Shown here: piece after piece, positions 24,440 to 37,419 of the stretch
Layout of the letters: the number at the start of each line of letters is the position of its first letter
How positions within the stretch are numbered: the stretch's first letter is position 1
DNA from: Ophioderma brevispina
Taxonomy: Eukaryota > Echinodermata > Ophiuroidea > Amphilepidida > Ophiodermatidae
Direction: 5' to 3'
DNA: 64,000 nucleotides
Assembly: GCA_023653785.1 (NCBI GenBank)
Contig: JAMKCH010079196.1
Span: forward strand, 36,670 to 100,669
Notes under the pieces: generated by a model
Seen by the model: the letters and a program-made list of their open reading frames with translations, nothing else
Databases searched by the model: none
Told to the model about the DNA's origin: nothing
Translations under genes and position numbers: made by a program

Positions 24440-27150
24440 GTAAATTGCCGTTTGTTTATTAATACCGCGTAATCTAGAAGCGGCTAGGGGCCGTCCAGTA
24501 GGTAACCTTGTCAATCAATATGATTATGGTATGTGTGGCTTTATTCCGTTAACCAAAACGAGTTGCGTGGCGTTTGTGTAATCTAAAGGTAGTTACAGTT
24601 CGATTCCCCTGATTGTTTATAATTTTACTTATCTTTGCGCTAGAGTAATCAGTATCAGAAGGATCTTGGAATGTTCCTTAACAGTGTGGAGTACTAGGCG
24701 AAATACATCGTCATTGATTGCAAAGTGGGCGAAACGAATCAATATTTTGGTGAAATTACGATTTTTACATCTTATGCTTGATATCACAAGTTCTTTTCGT
24801 ATGAGAAATACTGAAAACAAAATATACTTTGTGTTTTTATCGAATTTCATGCCGAAAAGGGAAAGTGAAAGGCAGAGGCAAATATACAATCGACAAAAGA
24901 GGGCCCTATTATTTAATATTTAATACTAGTCCTACTAGTGTTAAGCATTATAAGTACAGCACTGCACTTAATTTGAAGCTACGAATTGCGTACAGTGTTT
25001 ACTATAGGCTAATATTGTAAGGCTTTTACTTCTTTACTATAGAAACGGTCTTACCATCAGTTTGCAGCGCATGCATTTCACAGCTTAAAACCGTTTCGAC
25101 AGTTTCACAAAAATATGATATGACGGAAGGCGGCGCAATGACACAAATGTATTATTATTACACTAGTAGTTTATAATATATAAACTTTTCGGAAGTAATG
25201 AAATCAACACAATGATTAGGCATTATGTGAAAATGATTTTTACAATACTATACAATGATGGCTGGTATTTAGGTTATATTCAGTTTTATTGCTTCAGGGC
25301 ACCAGCATTTAACTATATTTTACAGTAGGGCTGCGTCATCATTGGCTTTAAATTTTATAGTTTGTCAGAGTTGCTGTGACACCAGCCGATTTCAATGGTC
25401 TCACTTAGCGCACGATCGTTCTTCATCCTCGGGCTCATATGCATCATTTCTGAAGGGGTGGGCTGACGTCAGAAGATTGCATACAGCACCTTTTCGGTAA
25501 GATTACATCACGAACGTCATCAAGATAGAAACAAAACATGGCACCACCAGCCAAAACCCACGCTACCACACTCATTCGAAACAATACTCTCGAAGAAGTA
25601 GCAGGCAAAGGGTCGTTAAGCTACAGATACACGAGGCATAGGAAATGGTAAACACGATGGAGACGAGAAGTGCGGCCTGAAGTCTTCGTGAGGAACGATC
25701 CAAATTTGAGGGTGATCAACCGTATCCATGTCTCCCATGCATCTGCGACGTATCAGGAGCATAACGAGCACAGGCGAAGGTTAAAGGTTACAACATTGTG
25801 GAGGACGAACATGGCCAAAGGAATAACTGCTCCGGAGGAACAATGTGGACCAAACTGCAATGCACAGCTGTAGAAAAACAAAACAAGCTCTTAGAAAGTA
25901 ATCTTTATCATGATTTTGGTCCTAACGAATCAAAAAGTTTTGCTAAGTTTACATTTAAAGTCCAAAAGATCGTTTTGATGAAAACTCGTGTTTTTAGCTT
26001 CACGGGACACCAGGCTAAAAGAGCTTGGAATTTTAGTTTAATTACACCAAATAGTTTATATCAAGTACTGTTACATTAGATACTCGGAGTTAAATCACGT
26101 GAAAGAACTTTAGCTCATTAATAACAAACCCAACTTGCCCACCGGAAAAAACAATGATGGTGTTTCATACAAAATATATTACTTTAATTGCTTATAATCT
26201 TTAATCACCAACGGCTTTGTTTTTTTCACTTTCGCCTTTATATCATCTGATGTTACCAAAATACAACACTATTGCTCACTCTTAGGATTCTTGTAATTCA
26301 TCAAAGATAGTCCATAGTTCACAGCAATCGCTACCCACTGGATTCCCTTAAAAAACAGAGGAGTGAGATTAATGATTTTCTGTCTTCTTGGAACGCGACA
26401 GCAGATGATAGCGATTTACAAATGGGTTTTTCGACTAGTCGTAAGTACCCATCATGTGAATTTTGTTTAGGATGCATGATCGTACACCATGTTGCATTGT
26501 ACAATGCTACTCTTTTGGGCAAGGATGTATACACATAAAATCATCTGGATGCCCTTTGATGTCACAGTGAAAATAAGAACTTTCGATTTCTTTATAAGTT
26601 TAGTCAGTTTGTATGTTGGGTTCAAAAGGTGAAACGTAATCGGACCCTCTCTCAATTATGGAAAAGTCAAGACTTGAAAGCTAAAGCTTGAAAAACAACG
26701 TATCTCTTTCACACAACCAGGGCCGTACGCAGGATTTGTTTTTTTTTTGTGGGGGGGGGTGCGGGACTCTAAAAAAGGGGATCTTTTTCTTCGGAAAAAG
26801 TCGACGTTTTCAAAAACGTGGACCTAACCCCCTAAAATGGTCTGTGTTGACTTTTTGACACCACCAAAAAGTGGACTTTTTGGCAAAAGTTCTACAAATT
26901 CTGACCTTTTTATCAAAACAAATCTGCAAATACGTCCCCTTTTTGGAATTTGGGGGGAGGGGGGTGCAACAACAAGAGTTTAAGGCCTTGCAGGGGACCA
27001 GGTCTTGGTGGTGTTGGTGATTATTTTGAAAATAAACAGGATTACCTACCCCAAGATACAATGTATGCCTAATCAATGGACGCGGATTAATATGAACATG
27101 CGTTAGACGTAGCCGGGGAGGAGCTTGCAATCAGATAGGTGAATTACGGA
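24440..27150. other. No gene recognised downstream of TM2
   Basis: The remaining receptor helices would be expected here on the minus strand. Only short open frames without GPCR motifs are seen. 26,720-26,990 contains G-rich, CAGTGGCG-like degenerate repeat. Confidence 0.5.
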
Positions 27151-27186
27151 TCTCCACGACGAGCGAAAAAAACATGTGAAATATAC

Positions 27187-27326
27187 AAAGTGACGCCACA
27201 AGAACGCATCCCGTGGAGCTATTCTGTTTGCATCAATACCGGCTGCAAATAGAAGTAGAGGGATAAAGATGCCTCCGACAAAGTTGGCATATCACGCATG
27301 GTTAATGCTGGCTTTGGCGTATTTTT
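27187..27326 (-). CDS. Exon (with stop): second transmembrane helix
   Basis: About 140 nt after CACTGTCTTACAG. It encodes KYAKASINHA, an in-frame TGA, YANFVGGIFIPLLLFAAGID, ANRIAP and a short tail. The basic loop followed by I.H and a hydrophobic helix matches intracellular loop 1 and TM2 of family B2 receptors. The phase from the TM1 exon (2) and the run of five A at the start are off by one base, so one surplus A is likely. The 3' limit at GTATAT is tentative. No TM3 to TM7 exon was recognised at lower coordinates. Confidence 0.55.
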
Positions 27327-28758
27327 CTGTAAGACAGTGAAATAAAATAAACCAGAGAGAAACAAAAACGGACTGAGCTAATACCTGCATGCGCTTGGGC
27401 GGTATTCCAATGCCATTGCTATGGCATTTACAGGGGCAACGAGAGATTTGGAGGCACCCAAATATGTGTCATAAGGTAAATTCATACAGATTAGACACTC
27501 CAATAGATTTTTACCGTGTATTTGGCTACAGAAAATGTCATTAAAAGAGACAAAACAGGTGATTTGTGGTTTGGTATTTTCAATGTAAAACATTAGGCTG
27601 AATTTCGATTTGCTCCTATACCGACATTAGAAATTCACAAATTGTTTGTTGTACCAAAGAAGCATTTCTAGCTTAATCCTTTCAGATGGGATATTTGATG
27701 GAAGCTTTTAATCGGGCAAAATCAGTGCTTCGATTTTTTACGGGAAACCTGATATGTGAAATCTCTCTGTGACCTTTAAATAGGTCTGAGTAATGGATAA
27801 TAGGAAAAACAAAGCCATTTTAATTTAACTGTATTCGTACAATCAACTTATATGCCCAATCATAAATATATTTCTAACATTAAAATATATCCAAGTGTAC
27901 TTTAAAGGGGCCCGTGTACGATTGGTTCAGGACCAAAGTCATGACAAGCATTGCCGAATTGCAATGGAGTCGTCCAAAACTCACGCAAAATTATCAGCTT
28001 GAATTTGTTGCTACGTAATCTGGCAATACAAATGTATTGATTAACAACAGTTCAAACCGAAATCGTAATTATGAATCCCTACTTAATTCTTAAAGCTCTT
28101 AATGTGTATCTCATCTTATATTCTATCTTAATATAATCTATGTGTATTTTGACGTAGTTTGTTTGATTCTTCAGAAGCAGCGTTCTCACAGGAGGCGCGG
28201 AATAAGATTTAAGGTGGATGCTGCACGATCGTGTGCACAGCCGTCTACGGTCAGTACCCGCAGGACTCTCCTAGTAGATTTGGAGCCCTAGCAACACAAT
28301 CAGTCCTTTTTTTCCCGACACGAGTTTTTGGGACGTATATGGTTGAGACCCTGACATTATTAAAAATTAGAAAAATTCCCGGAAACGTTTTCTTGCAGTG
28401 ATTGATATTTACACCATTTTATCACATTTCCCATAGAACTGTGTACAAATTTTGCCAAAAAATGCGTTTTTTATAAAGTAAATATCTCGAGAACGAAGCT
28501 CGTAACCCCATATTTTTATTTTAGATTTTGAATCAGCACCAATGAAAAGACCATATATCAAATTTTAAAGAAAATTCCAGGATGAATTCGATGGTGCAGC
28601 ATCCACCTTAAACGAAAAATGAAAAACCAAAAAATACTTGAAACACGCAACATGCCCTAATTTGTTATTAAAAGGAAATGGTAAAAATGGTGTCCAACTT
28701 CAACTATATAGGGCATCACAGGGCATCACCATTCAATAACGCCATCAAGTGCTCTTAC

Positions 28759-28892
28759 CTACATCCGAGAAATACAAACAGAGTAAGAGCAACGGCTATC
28801 AGTGTTACAGCAATAGCCAATTTAGTACCAGCTGACATAACCAAACCAGGGATAGCATTTATCTGCTGCGACGTAACCAAATCGGAAGAATC
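28759..28892 (-). CDS. Exon: post-GPS linker and first transmembrane helix
   Basis: 134 nt, phase 0 in and phase 2 out, open. It encodes DSSDLVTSQQINAIPGLVMS, then AGTKLAIAVTLIAVALTLFV and FLGCR. A hydrophobic stretch of about 20 residues follows a short linker after the GPS, which is where TM1 of an adhesion GPCR lies. The donor is GTAAGA. The acceptor (CTATTATAAAG) is weak, but its phase fits the GPS exon. A longer version of the exon starting further upstream is possible. Confidence 0.7.
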
Positions 28893-29404
28893 CTTTATAA
28901 TAGAAAATGGTTTTAAAGGTAAGCAACATATATTTACTAAAAACTAAATTTGGCAAGAATATCAAAGGCGTGGCTTTCTTTTACTAACAAGACACCCAAA
29001 ATGTTTTGTTGGTGTTATCATGGTTACGGGATGACAATATTATGTGGGACTGGTATGAATTATGGACACTGTTAACTGTTAACATTTTCCTCGATTTTGG
29101 TATTAAAGGAAGGATACATTACATCTCAACAGGATCAATAGCTTCAACTTCAAATTCCAAAATGTCATAGCAATAACAATCACCAGATTAAGAGGTCACC
29201 ATTGATGCCTCTACGGCCGTGGCCGGACCAATTAAAATCCAATTTAAACAATCGTTTAAATTTCAAGACATTATAGATCACTACAGCTAAACTACTTTGA
29301 AAGGATCATGCCATAAATCTTAAAATCGAGAAAAATGAGGGCGTGTGTTGTTAGAAAATGACGAACTTTTGCTTAATTTTACATGCGATTATTGTAATAC
29401 TTAC

Positions 29405-29559
29405 TCGGAGGACAGCGAAGGTAGATAATGATTGCAGTGGCAGGTGGTCACTCCCTTTATTGTTTCAATAAGCTTACATCCATGTTCCGACCAATCACTA
29501 ATGCCATCTTCCATCTGGAAATCCCAAAACACGCACCGCCTGGCGGAGTTGGTTGGCGG
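29405..29559 (-). CDS. Exon (frameshifted): GPS motif of the adhesion GPCR
   Basis: 155 nt between AAATCTAG and donor GTAAGT, phase 0 in. It encodes RRCVFWDF, then DWSEHGC, then TTCHCNH. C..W......W...GC......C.C.H is the diagnostic GPCR proteolysis site. Directly after CNH the frame breaks. With one missing base the rest reads STFAVLR, so the cleavage tripeptide His-Leu-Ser would be restored, the exon would be 156 nt, and it would exit in phase 0 into the TM1 exon. As given, the deletion removes the cleavage residue and everything after it. All cysteines and both tryptophans are kept. Confidence 0.8.
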
Positions 29560-30340
29560 CTAGATTTAAATTAATTAAATAATGAACCTACATTATGAAT
29601 TTAAAATAATTTCCTTGGTCCGCGTCCGCATAAGATGTTCAAGCAGATTAAGCCACATGCGCGGTTATCTTAAACATACATCCAGCGCAAATGCCAATCT
29701 CGAAACAACTTGAAAATTAACCATAAGCGTTTAAACGTCAAGGCAGGGATGTGATGTATGTTTAAACGTGAATGCGATGATGTACGTTTAATTGGGAAAT
29801 ATGACAAGAGAATTTTATCAGATTTTGATCTTAAACGAAAGTTTATTTCTTAAAGAAAAACCAAAGAAACGAGAAAATTGACAATTGTACTTCTATGGGC
29901 AGTCTAATTAAGACGTGTAGATCATTCACAGCCGTGCTTCTTTGAGGGAGTTTTAGTTCATTAAAAGGGGAATCCACCCGGTTATACGTTGAAGGGGCAT
30001 TTCGTGATCCATAGCCTCGTCCTCCCGACTTGCCTATATAAAAGTTATATCAATTGAACCGTTGGCATAAGTATAGTATGTGTGCCTAATCGTACGTGCA
30101 AATTCGATCTACTCTGGAAGAATTACAACACAGAGGCTAATTATGCGGCACCGAGTTACAAACATTTGCTCATAACATCAAATCGCATCCTCAGAATCAA
30201 TTGATTTTTTCCCGTGCATATCTAGTGAACCATAAACAGAAAATGAGGTGCAAGGATCACAAAATACACCGTTAAGCTACAAAACATTTAAAAATGTTTT
30301 TGATTTTTGTTTTGTTTGTTTGAATACTGGGAGGTTTAGT

Positions 30341-30586
30341 TTAAGGCTGACTCATACATTTCCTCAGTTTCCACTATGTAAATAGCTGAGCTCAAATCGA
30401 TGTCCTTCATATAGAAAATCAAAACCTGTGGTACAGTTATACTAAGGTAATGTTTACTACATAAAACGGAAAAATCCGATTCATCTCAAACTTTGGAATT
30501 GAGAAGTTGAGGTGACTATCTTAAGTTGACTATTTTAATTAATACACAAGCAACTTATATTTAGAAATCCCCGAGTCAGCCTTTAA
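30341..30586 (+). mobile_element. TTAAAGGCTGACTC MITE, full copy in a receptor intron
   Basis: Left end TTAAGGCTGACTC, right end CCGAGTCAGCCTTTAA, a clear inverted pair. No coding capacity. Confidence 0.75.
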
Positions 30587-30989
30587 GAACGTAAGAACCT
30601 CAGTTTGTATTCTATTGAAGGTTAGTTCTAACTGTGGTCAAAAGAACTGTTGAATAAAATGAAAAAAATACGATTTTCAAGAAAATTGCAAATCTCTTTA
30701 AGGTTTTATGTAGTTATTCTTACAGGAAAAAAACTAATAACACATACACTAATACACGTACCTGCACCATTCTATGTAAAAGTAACGGTTATTTATTAAT
30801 TTGGGCAAAATTTGTAATGAAATAAAATGCTGATCAAAATGACAGTCGCGGAGGAGGTGGGGGGGGGGTGGTGTTAACCACGTCAAAATATTGTATGTTG
30901 CCATTGAAAGTGCCATTTTTGGACAGGATGGCCATGATATGCATTGCCGCTGAGCGCGACCATTTGGAACCATGGATAAGGGCATTTAC

Positions 30990-31201
30990 CTCATTTTCCG
31001 GAAGAACGTTGTTGGACTGGACGCTATTTAGTTCTGACCGTCCTTTAACTTTGATGATGACAGGTTCAGCCAGATTGGAAGCAACCAGAGTGGTTGACAC
31101 AATGGGGCCATCCACCATTAGTGCTTCAGATTCAAGACGTTTTGACCGAAATAAAAAATCATCACTGTATGCAATGAAGCTCACCGTCACGTTAGTATCT
31201 T
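30990..31201 (-). CDS. Exon: GAIN domain, subdomain B beta strands
   Basis: 212 nt, phase 1 in and phase 0 out, intact, with acceptor CTCCATCGCAG and donor GTAAAT. It encodes VTVSFIAYSDDFLFRS, then GPIVSTTLVASNLAEPVIIK and VKGRSELNSV. The VSFIAY.D..LF.S start, a central I.S..V.....L..PV strand pair and a following I..K strand are characteristic of GAIN subdomain B just before the GPS. Reading on past the donor gives a long open tail with a proline run that is intron sequence. Confidence 0.8.
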
Positions 31202-31841
31202 CTGCGATGGAGAGTGATATAGAAGAAAGCAAGAACAAAATACACAAACTTAAACGACTTTAAATTTGACGGGAATCCTGAAATGATTTGATGATGTGTT
31301 TGCTTTACATGGTATTCCAAGATTCATAGTGTAATTCAAATGGCGCAAACTTATTTTGCTAGTGATTCCTCGGGTTAAGGAAGCTTACGGAAACGTAGTA
31401 CTGTTAGCGCGCAAACCCAATGTTGTTTTAGCAGATATGGCCGCACAGCCCGATGGTCGACAATGCATATACAATTAGCTTAGACTCCTGCAACGAGAGA
31501 ACTAAACTTAAAGTGCTCAACCCGATAACAACAATTAATTTTCTGTGTTTTATATCATTGCGACTCCAAATACAACTGAAAATAGTGACACCGCTGTGTG
31601 ACTTTAATGACCTTTTTTGATGCACCGCAGTTAGTTCGACATCGGACAACAAATTTGCAAAACGTGCCAGCCACTGTCTATTGTACATGTGTATTCTACT
31701 AGCAAATACCTGAAAGGCATTGCTATAAATAAAGATCTTTACATGTATGTGCAACAAATACATTTATCAAATTTTAGTTTTGCGATATTGTTTATTATTA
31801 TAAAATCAATTTTAAATATTAAAGTTTCGCACTTTCATTAC

Positions 31842-32067
31842 CTGTGTCCAAGGTCAATGGGCCTGAAGGTAATTCAAAAGACACTGCCGCTGTTGAATCG
31901 TCGTCTTGTAAATCATTGTGAACGTCCATATTCATTAAACTAGCATCAGAAAATTTGGATTTCCCGTCATCAAGGGCAGTTTGATACGTAGAAAAGCGTA
32001 ATGAACTTGTTTCATTACTTGATACTTTGGCAGCGACAACCACCAAAGAGGATTCCAAAACTTCAAT
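31842..32067 (-). CDS. Exon: GAIN domain, A/B junction segment
   Basis: 226 nt, phase 0 in and phase 1 out, fully open, with acceptor TTTCTTCAG and donor GTAATG. It encodes IEVLESSLVVVAAKVS, then SLRFSTYQTAL, and ends AVSFELPSGPLTLDTG. Alternating strands of the PLTL and VSFELP type are seen where GAIN subdomain A passes to the beta-sandwich subdomain B. The phase-1 end joins exactly to the next exon, completing a Glu codon. Confidence 0.75.
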
Positions 32068-33079
32068 CTGAAGAAATGTACAGAAAAAAAAAGAAAAAAA
32101 GGAAAGAAAAATACATGTAGAACAAATGCAATAAAGAAAAACTTTTTTTCATAAACGAAGCAGTTTACTTTTTGTAGTCTGTTGTAGTCAAAGCATAATA
32201 CGTACGTGCACGACCTAAAAGCGACGCACTAGAGACGCTGGCGCGTATGAGGAGACGCTTTCCGATGTCCTCCCTCGAACGTGACTCGTAAGTGCTGCAA
32301 ATGGTGTCTTTTACAGGAGGGGGTGTAGATTACACAGCGGTCGAATTTTTATATTGATCCAGTCATGTTGAAAACTATACAAAGATATTTGTCTAACCAT
32401 AAGGATTTCAAAAGGTATAGTAGTACTACTTCTTCCGTCTGTGTACTACTCAACACCCCTGAAATGGTAATGAGAGTAGGGATAGTGGTGTACAATAACT
32501 AGAGGTTTTTTTTTTTTTTTGGGGGGGGGGGTTAATGAAGCTATGTGCAGTCTAAAGTTTTGGAGTTATGAGACAGTCAAAACTACTCCTTAATTTAATC
32601 CTATGAGCTCCACCAATAATTGGCACGATTTTGTTTATCCATATCGGAGGAACTTTAAAACTTGACCACTATAAAACTGAAATTGACCCTTGTTATTGAT
32701 TTTTTTCTGTTTTAACCTGTCGCTCCAAGACTAAGTTATAGATAGTACAAACAATATTTTTTTTGGAATCCTTATAGTTAGGCAAATAGCGTGAAGTACT
32801 TTTCAATATGGTTGGATCAATTAAAAAAAAATGAAACCTGTGTCTTTGTCTAGACCACCCTCCTTAACGCACCATTTGTGACACTTAAGAATCAAGTTTC
32901 AGGGGTCCCTTTCAGGCTGTGTACATATTTAATCACTCAAACCTTTTCTACTCCAGATGTGTTAAAAATGTCTGCTAGCTCCCTGGCTACATATGCTACG
33001 TTGTTCTTGTTGTTGCTTTTTCTGCCTTACCAATATTGTGCAATTTATAATAACAGAAAATGAGAAGAATAATTTCTAC

Positions 33080-33235
33080 CTGCTCTTGTTGTTCCACAGT
33101 TTGGTCAACCTGCTTCTCCAACGCGCGCACTATATCGGATGTGGAAGCGGACATGTCCGTCTCATAACCTGTTCGCAGAGATGGGTCTGCTGATTCCATT
33201 AATGTACTTATAGCATGTACCATAGATCCCAGAAC
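33080..33235 (-). CDS. Exon: GAIN domain, helical segment
   Basis: 156 nt, phase 0/0, intact, with acceptor TTTTTTCATAG and donor GTAGAA. It encodes VLGSMVHAISTLMES, then TSDIVRALEKQVDQTVEQQ. The amphipathic helices and position match the helical subdomain A of GAIN, which supports the cleaving subdomain B. The next exon starts IEVLESSLVVVAAKVS, a typical continuation. Confidence 0.75.
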
Positions 33236-35894
33236 CTATGAAAAAATACGGATGAAAAAGACAATAGATAATTCCGGTTTGTAGGACACATGTTTAATCC
33301 ACTATTTTTTCTAAATAATTCGCAATGAATATCGAGTACCTCGAGATATTTTAATGGAGGAAGCACAACGCTGAAATAATCCTAAGACTCGAAGAAATCT
33401 AAACCTAGCCAAGTGCTCATTTTTTGAGATACTAGAAAAATATCGACCTCCTTTGATTTTTAAAACCGTTATTGTTTCAAACGCTTACCAATAGTGATTG
33501 GAAAACACCGTCTTTATCTAAGAAAATGTTTATTCAAGCATCTAGGAGATCAGGCAAATTCAAACTGTTTTTATTTTTCCCCATTATACATGTAAGTTTG
33601 AAACGTTGTAGGTTGTTCTAGATGTTCTACACTCAATCTAGTTAAAATGTTAACAAATGCATTCTCCGAAAATCTACTTTTGGACATCCCTCAAAGATTG
33701 CATAGTTGCCGAGATTGACCACAACTTCAGCATTGATAGTGTTTTTCACTTGTTAAGAAGGAATAACTCCAGCAACCTGAATTGCATCATGAAAACGTGA
33801 ATATATATTTATGTCATAATACGATAGATGACATGAGAATTAAAATCTATAACTTCCTAATAACATTAATACAAGTCCTGGAAGCCACCTGTAAAAATAC
33901 CTGCAGAGATGAGCAGGCATAACTAAATGCAAAACAATCACTGCACTCTACAGATCCAGAAGAAAGCATGGCCTGGAGCTTAAAAGACTCACCACTTCAA
34001 CAAAATATATGCACGTAACCAGGTACCATCTAAAAAGTTCCCCAAACACCATATAGAGATAGAGAATTGTAGAAGATACAATTGGCGACATGACCAAACC
34101 TTCATAGCAGGCGCGTCAGGAAAAAAGTCTAAATACCAAGATCTGGTAGCCGAATATGAGAACAGAAGATGGACTTGTGTTCTACTTTCCCATATAAGCT
34201 GGAAGCAGAGGTATCTACAACACCACTTCCAGGAATTGCTTAGCTTCTCTGGGCATACCAACGAGAAACGAAAAACCAAATGGACACAGCATCCAAGACT
34301 GCCCTGCGAGTAAGCTACACCATCTGGGGTACAACAAAACCATTAACTCACTTATACACAGTAGTCTATGGGAAAATGGCAACTTGGCATGGTTCTTCTT
34401 CACATTTAAAACTCTCCAGTAGGAAATACAAACACATCACCCCCAAATTACAAGCTGAAATCACCAATAACCAAATTTTGAACATATGATGACCAGAAAA
34501 ATTTTTATTTACGAATCACCAAACACGTGCCGATTTCAGACCGGCACCCAGATTCTATACAGTCGCCAAAGCTAGTAATTTGCAAATCGATGTGAAATTT
34601 GGATGACCGCGGAGTAAATTTCCTCATATTCACTGTCCAATGCCGCTAGTTTGAGAAAACATACCCGTCTACCATGTCAATCATGAAATTTCACCACTTC
34701 TTAATATAACTAGTGCATTTTCAGACCTTAATATCAAAAAAAACGCACTTTATATTCCCAGATATCACCAAAATGCCGAGAAAGTAGTCCACCCAAGATT
34801 TTTTATCCTTACTGCAGCCAGAATAGTGGTGTATAACCTCTGGCTTTGCAGTATACATATATGGAATAGTTTCCAGTCACCATTTTTTGCTCACACGGGT
34901 GGCCAGTGACGGTTGAGCGCTCACAGGCCCGTAGGCCAGGAGTTTTCTTTGTGTGTGTGTGTGTGGGGGGGGGGGGGGTGCGGTTTTGCCAGAAGTGGAT
35001 TTTTTGGACATTTTAAATTGGGGGGGGGGGGGGGCTCGCTGGCGCTTCGCTGTTTGCCCCAATTGTTTTACCGTCATCAAAAATCTGAAGAGGGGTGGGG
35101 GGTGGGGTGACAAAAACGTATAATCATAGTATAGTGCTTGCTAGTATTAGCCAGTGGTATTGACCGATGTTTTCAGATACAACCCCTTAAAACAACAACG
35201 TTTAGAAAGGGTAACCAAATTTTACTTAAAAAAGTTAAAAAACTTAAAAAAAGCAAAAAATAAAAACATTGTTTATTTTTTTGTGGTGGGGGGGGTACGT
35301 CCGCACCCTGGCCACCTCCATGGCTACGGCCCTGAGAGCTCATAAAACCGGTTAAATCTACCAAGTCTGGTGCAAAGTCCAGAGACGTCATGAGCATCAA
35401 AAGCCACAAATCTGTTTCGCAACTTAAGGTATTTTGTTCCTCCAAATTAGTCATCTTTCCAGAGAACTACAACTTGGCGCTCATCTAAGACGGGTGAAAT
35501 GATGGTCCGAAGATGACTGCGCTGGTGATCTACCATGAATAATTCCCTCCTCTCAGAATAGCACGTATATGCAATCCAGGGACAACCAGTATAGAGCAAT
35601 AATGAGCATTAAGGGGTTTTTCTTCTGCGAGAAGAAAATCTAGCGTCTTAATTTTAGTTAACTGCATTTTTTAGAAGCACATCTGGCAATAGTCTAAACC
35701 ATTTCTCCGTTAATAGTAGTGGTTGGATGGTTCTTTAATATATCACTACCTATCGGCTAGGTTACAACGATAGTAGTTTCATGGACGTCCGCGGACACTC
35801 CTCATCACGAATGATTCGATTTTTCAATGTACTAATGTCTTTGACGATTAATCTTTTATGGCACCTATGGCAGTGAAACAAACACGTTAGTTAC

Positions 35895-36051
35895 CTTTGT
35901 AGATGGGGGGATTCCATCCACATTTTCTAGTTTCTTAACCATCCAGGACAACAGCATGGACATCCTTAGCACTAGCAACTCCTATATCATTGGTAAAATG
36001 TTTCAGTTTCCTGGACACAGCCTCAACGTCACTGTCCGTCAATTTGGGTAC
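35895..36051 (-). CDS. Exon (frameshifted): GAIN domain, first segment
   Basis: 157 nt, acceptor CCTTTAG, donor GTAACT. It encodes LTDSDVEAVSRKLKHFTND, then DVHAVV, and after one surplus base SWMVKKLENVDGIPPSTK. Removing one base gives 156 nt in phase 0/0, matching both neighbours. The pattern LT..DV......L, followed by a hydrophobic and basic helix, is that of the helical GAIN subdomain A. Confidence 0.6.
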
Positions 36052-36385
36052 CTAAAGGCGGTATAGTTAAATGCATTTATGTATACAAGCTTTGGGTTAC
36101 ATTCTAAAATAGGATAGTATGGCTTGGTTTTGAACGGCAATTATGCGTTTGGGTGTCAATTTTGGGTGCCTAATAGAGGTAGTTAAATAGTCTGCATTAT
36201 TGAGTTCACTATCTAATTTTGAACTAAAGATCGTAATGAACGCACAAACGGAAGAGAGGCAAATTTAGACACGTGATTCCGATATCGAGGGCATTGACTT
36301 TAAAAACATAAATACATTGCACTAGGGGAGTCTGTGTACATCCTCCGGCCATTCTTGCCAGAATAAAGGAAAATTCTGAACTTAC

Positions 36386-36471
36386 CAGAAGTGGGGTCCA
36401 ATTCAAAGGTTCCGAGATAACATTAGGTAAGCATGCCATTATGTCATCGGATTCGTTTTCCATATAACATG
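36386..36471 (-). CDS. Exon: linker from HormR-b to the GAIN domain
   Basis: 86 nt after CACATTTAG, ending at GTAAGT. In the frame that exits in phase 0 it encodes CYMENESDDIMACLPN, then VISEPLNWTPLL. No specific motif is recognised. The call rests on the borders, the open frame and the position just before GAIN. The preceding exon appears to end in phase 0 whereas this frame needs phase 1, so there is either a missed micro-exon or an indel. Confidence 0.5.
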
Positions 36472-37297
36472 CTAAATGTGCCCCCCATGTTTACATTACG
36501 TGATTTCTCTGAATATTTACTTCTGTTTTCAATTTTATATCATTCAAATTATCGGGCTGGGTCCAGAATTTTAATGTTTTATGTCACACTTTGTGTTTTA
36601 AAAACCAAATGGTTTTGTTTGTAATTTTTTTCAATTGTGCGTCGGTTGGTATTTAAAATATTGCCATGCGTGTCTCCATCTCTTGGAACATGCAGATCAT
36701 TCTGGGCTTGTGCTTATAAAGTGATCCCACCCATCATCAAAAAGGCTTGAAATTAATTATCCGCTCGAATGCCAGTGTTGGATAACTTTCCTGTCGGGCC
36801 GGTCAGATTTCAGAAGTTCCCGTCCGACTGGCGAGTGATGATTGCACTAAACTCTATTAGTAGATACCCTTTTTTTCCGTCGACGGGTATTATTTTAAAA
36901 AGGTCAGTTTTGGTAATGGAACTGTTGGCATTGCAAGATCAAAAATGCTTATGATGCTGCCGATCAATTTGTTATAACCCTTTGAAGTTTCTAGCTATTA
37001 TGAACGACAGAAGTAATACAGACTCTACCCTGCGCCAAACCTGCCAAATTGCATTGTAAACTTCATCCAAAGGCATATTGAGTAAAAAAGAGATGACGCT
37101 CGTTCCAAGCTACCGTTTTACACATGCACTCTCTCGACACTGTCCATAAGGTCGTATAAGGTCGTAGTTTGTTCTCGTGATTTCCCCACATGAGGAAAAG
37201 CCGGACCAAGCACTTGCTAATTTGATTAGTCCTACTATTTTGTTCTGGTTTTTTTCGTTAAATTGAAGATGTTTAATGCTTTGGACGATGATATTAC

Positions 37298-37419
37298 CGT
37301 TGAGTTATCGTCATCTTTGTGACATCCTAGGATCTTCGCAGGCAGCCAAACTCCCTGGGCAACATGGCTGGCAGCAAGGTAGTCTTGAGTGCAACGACGG
37401 AATGCGATGGGCGATCCAC
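37298..37419 (-). CDS. Exon: hormone-receptor-like domain b, second half
   Basis: 122 nt, phase 1 in, open frame, with acceptor TTTTTTCCATAG and donor GTAATA. It encodes GGSPIAFRRCTQDYLAASHV, AQGVWLPAKILGC and a short acidic tail. The R.C....W......C pattern parallels the 55.2 kb exon, so this is the end of a second HormR module. Its partner first half (with the W...G...CP pattern) should lie between 37.4 and 45.2 kb and I could not find it. In adhesion GPCRs a HormR directly precedes GAIN, which fits the next exons. Confidence 0.65.

Noticed and set aside
25538..26079. A small gene starting ATGGCACCACCAGCC and following plus-strand frames
   Set aside because: Frames are short, mutually out of phase and match no family I know. 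No promoter or splice evidence.
26331..26480. Possible TM helix of the receptor on the minus strand near 26.35 kb
   Set aside because: A hydrophobic frame (FFKGIQWVAIAVNYGLSL) exists but has no clear splice borders and does not match TM3 to TM7 signatures.
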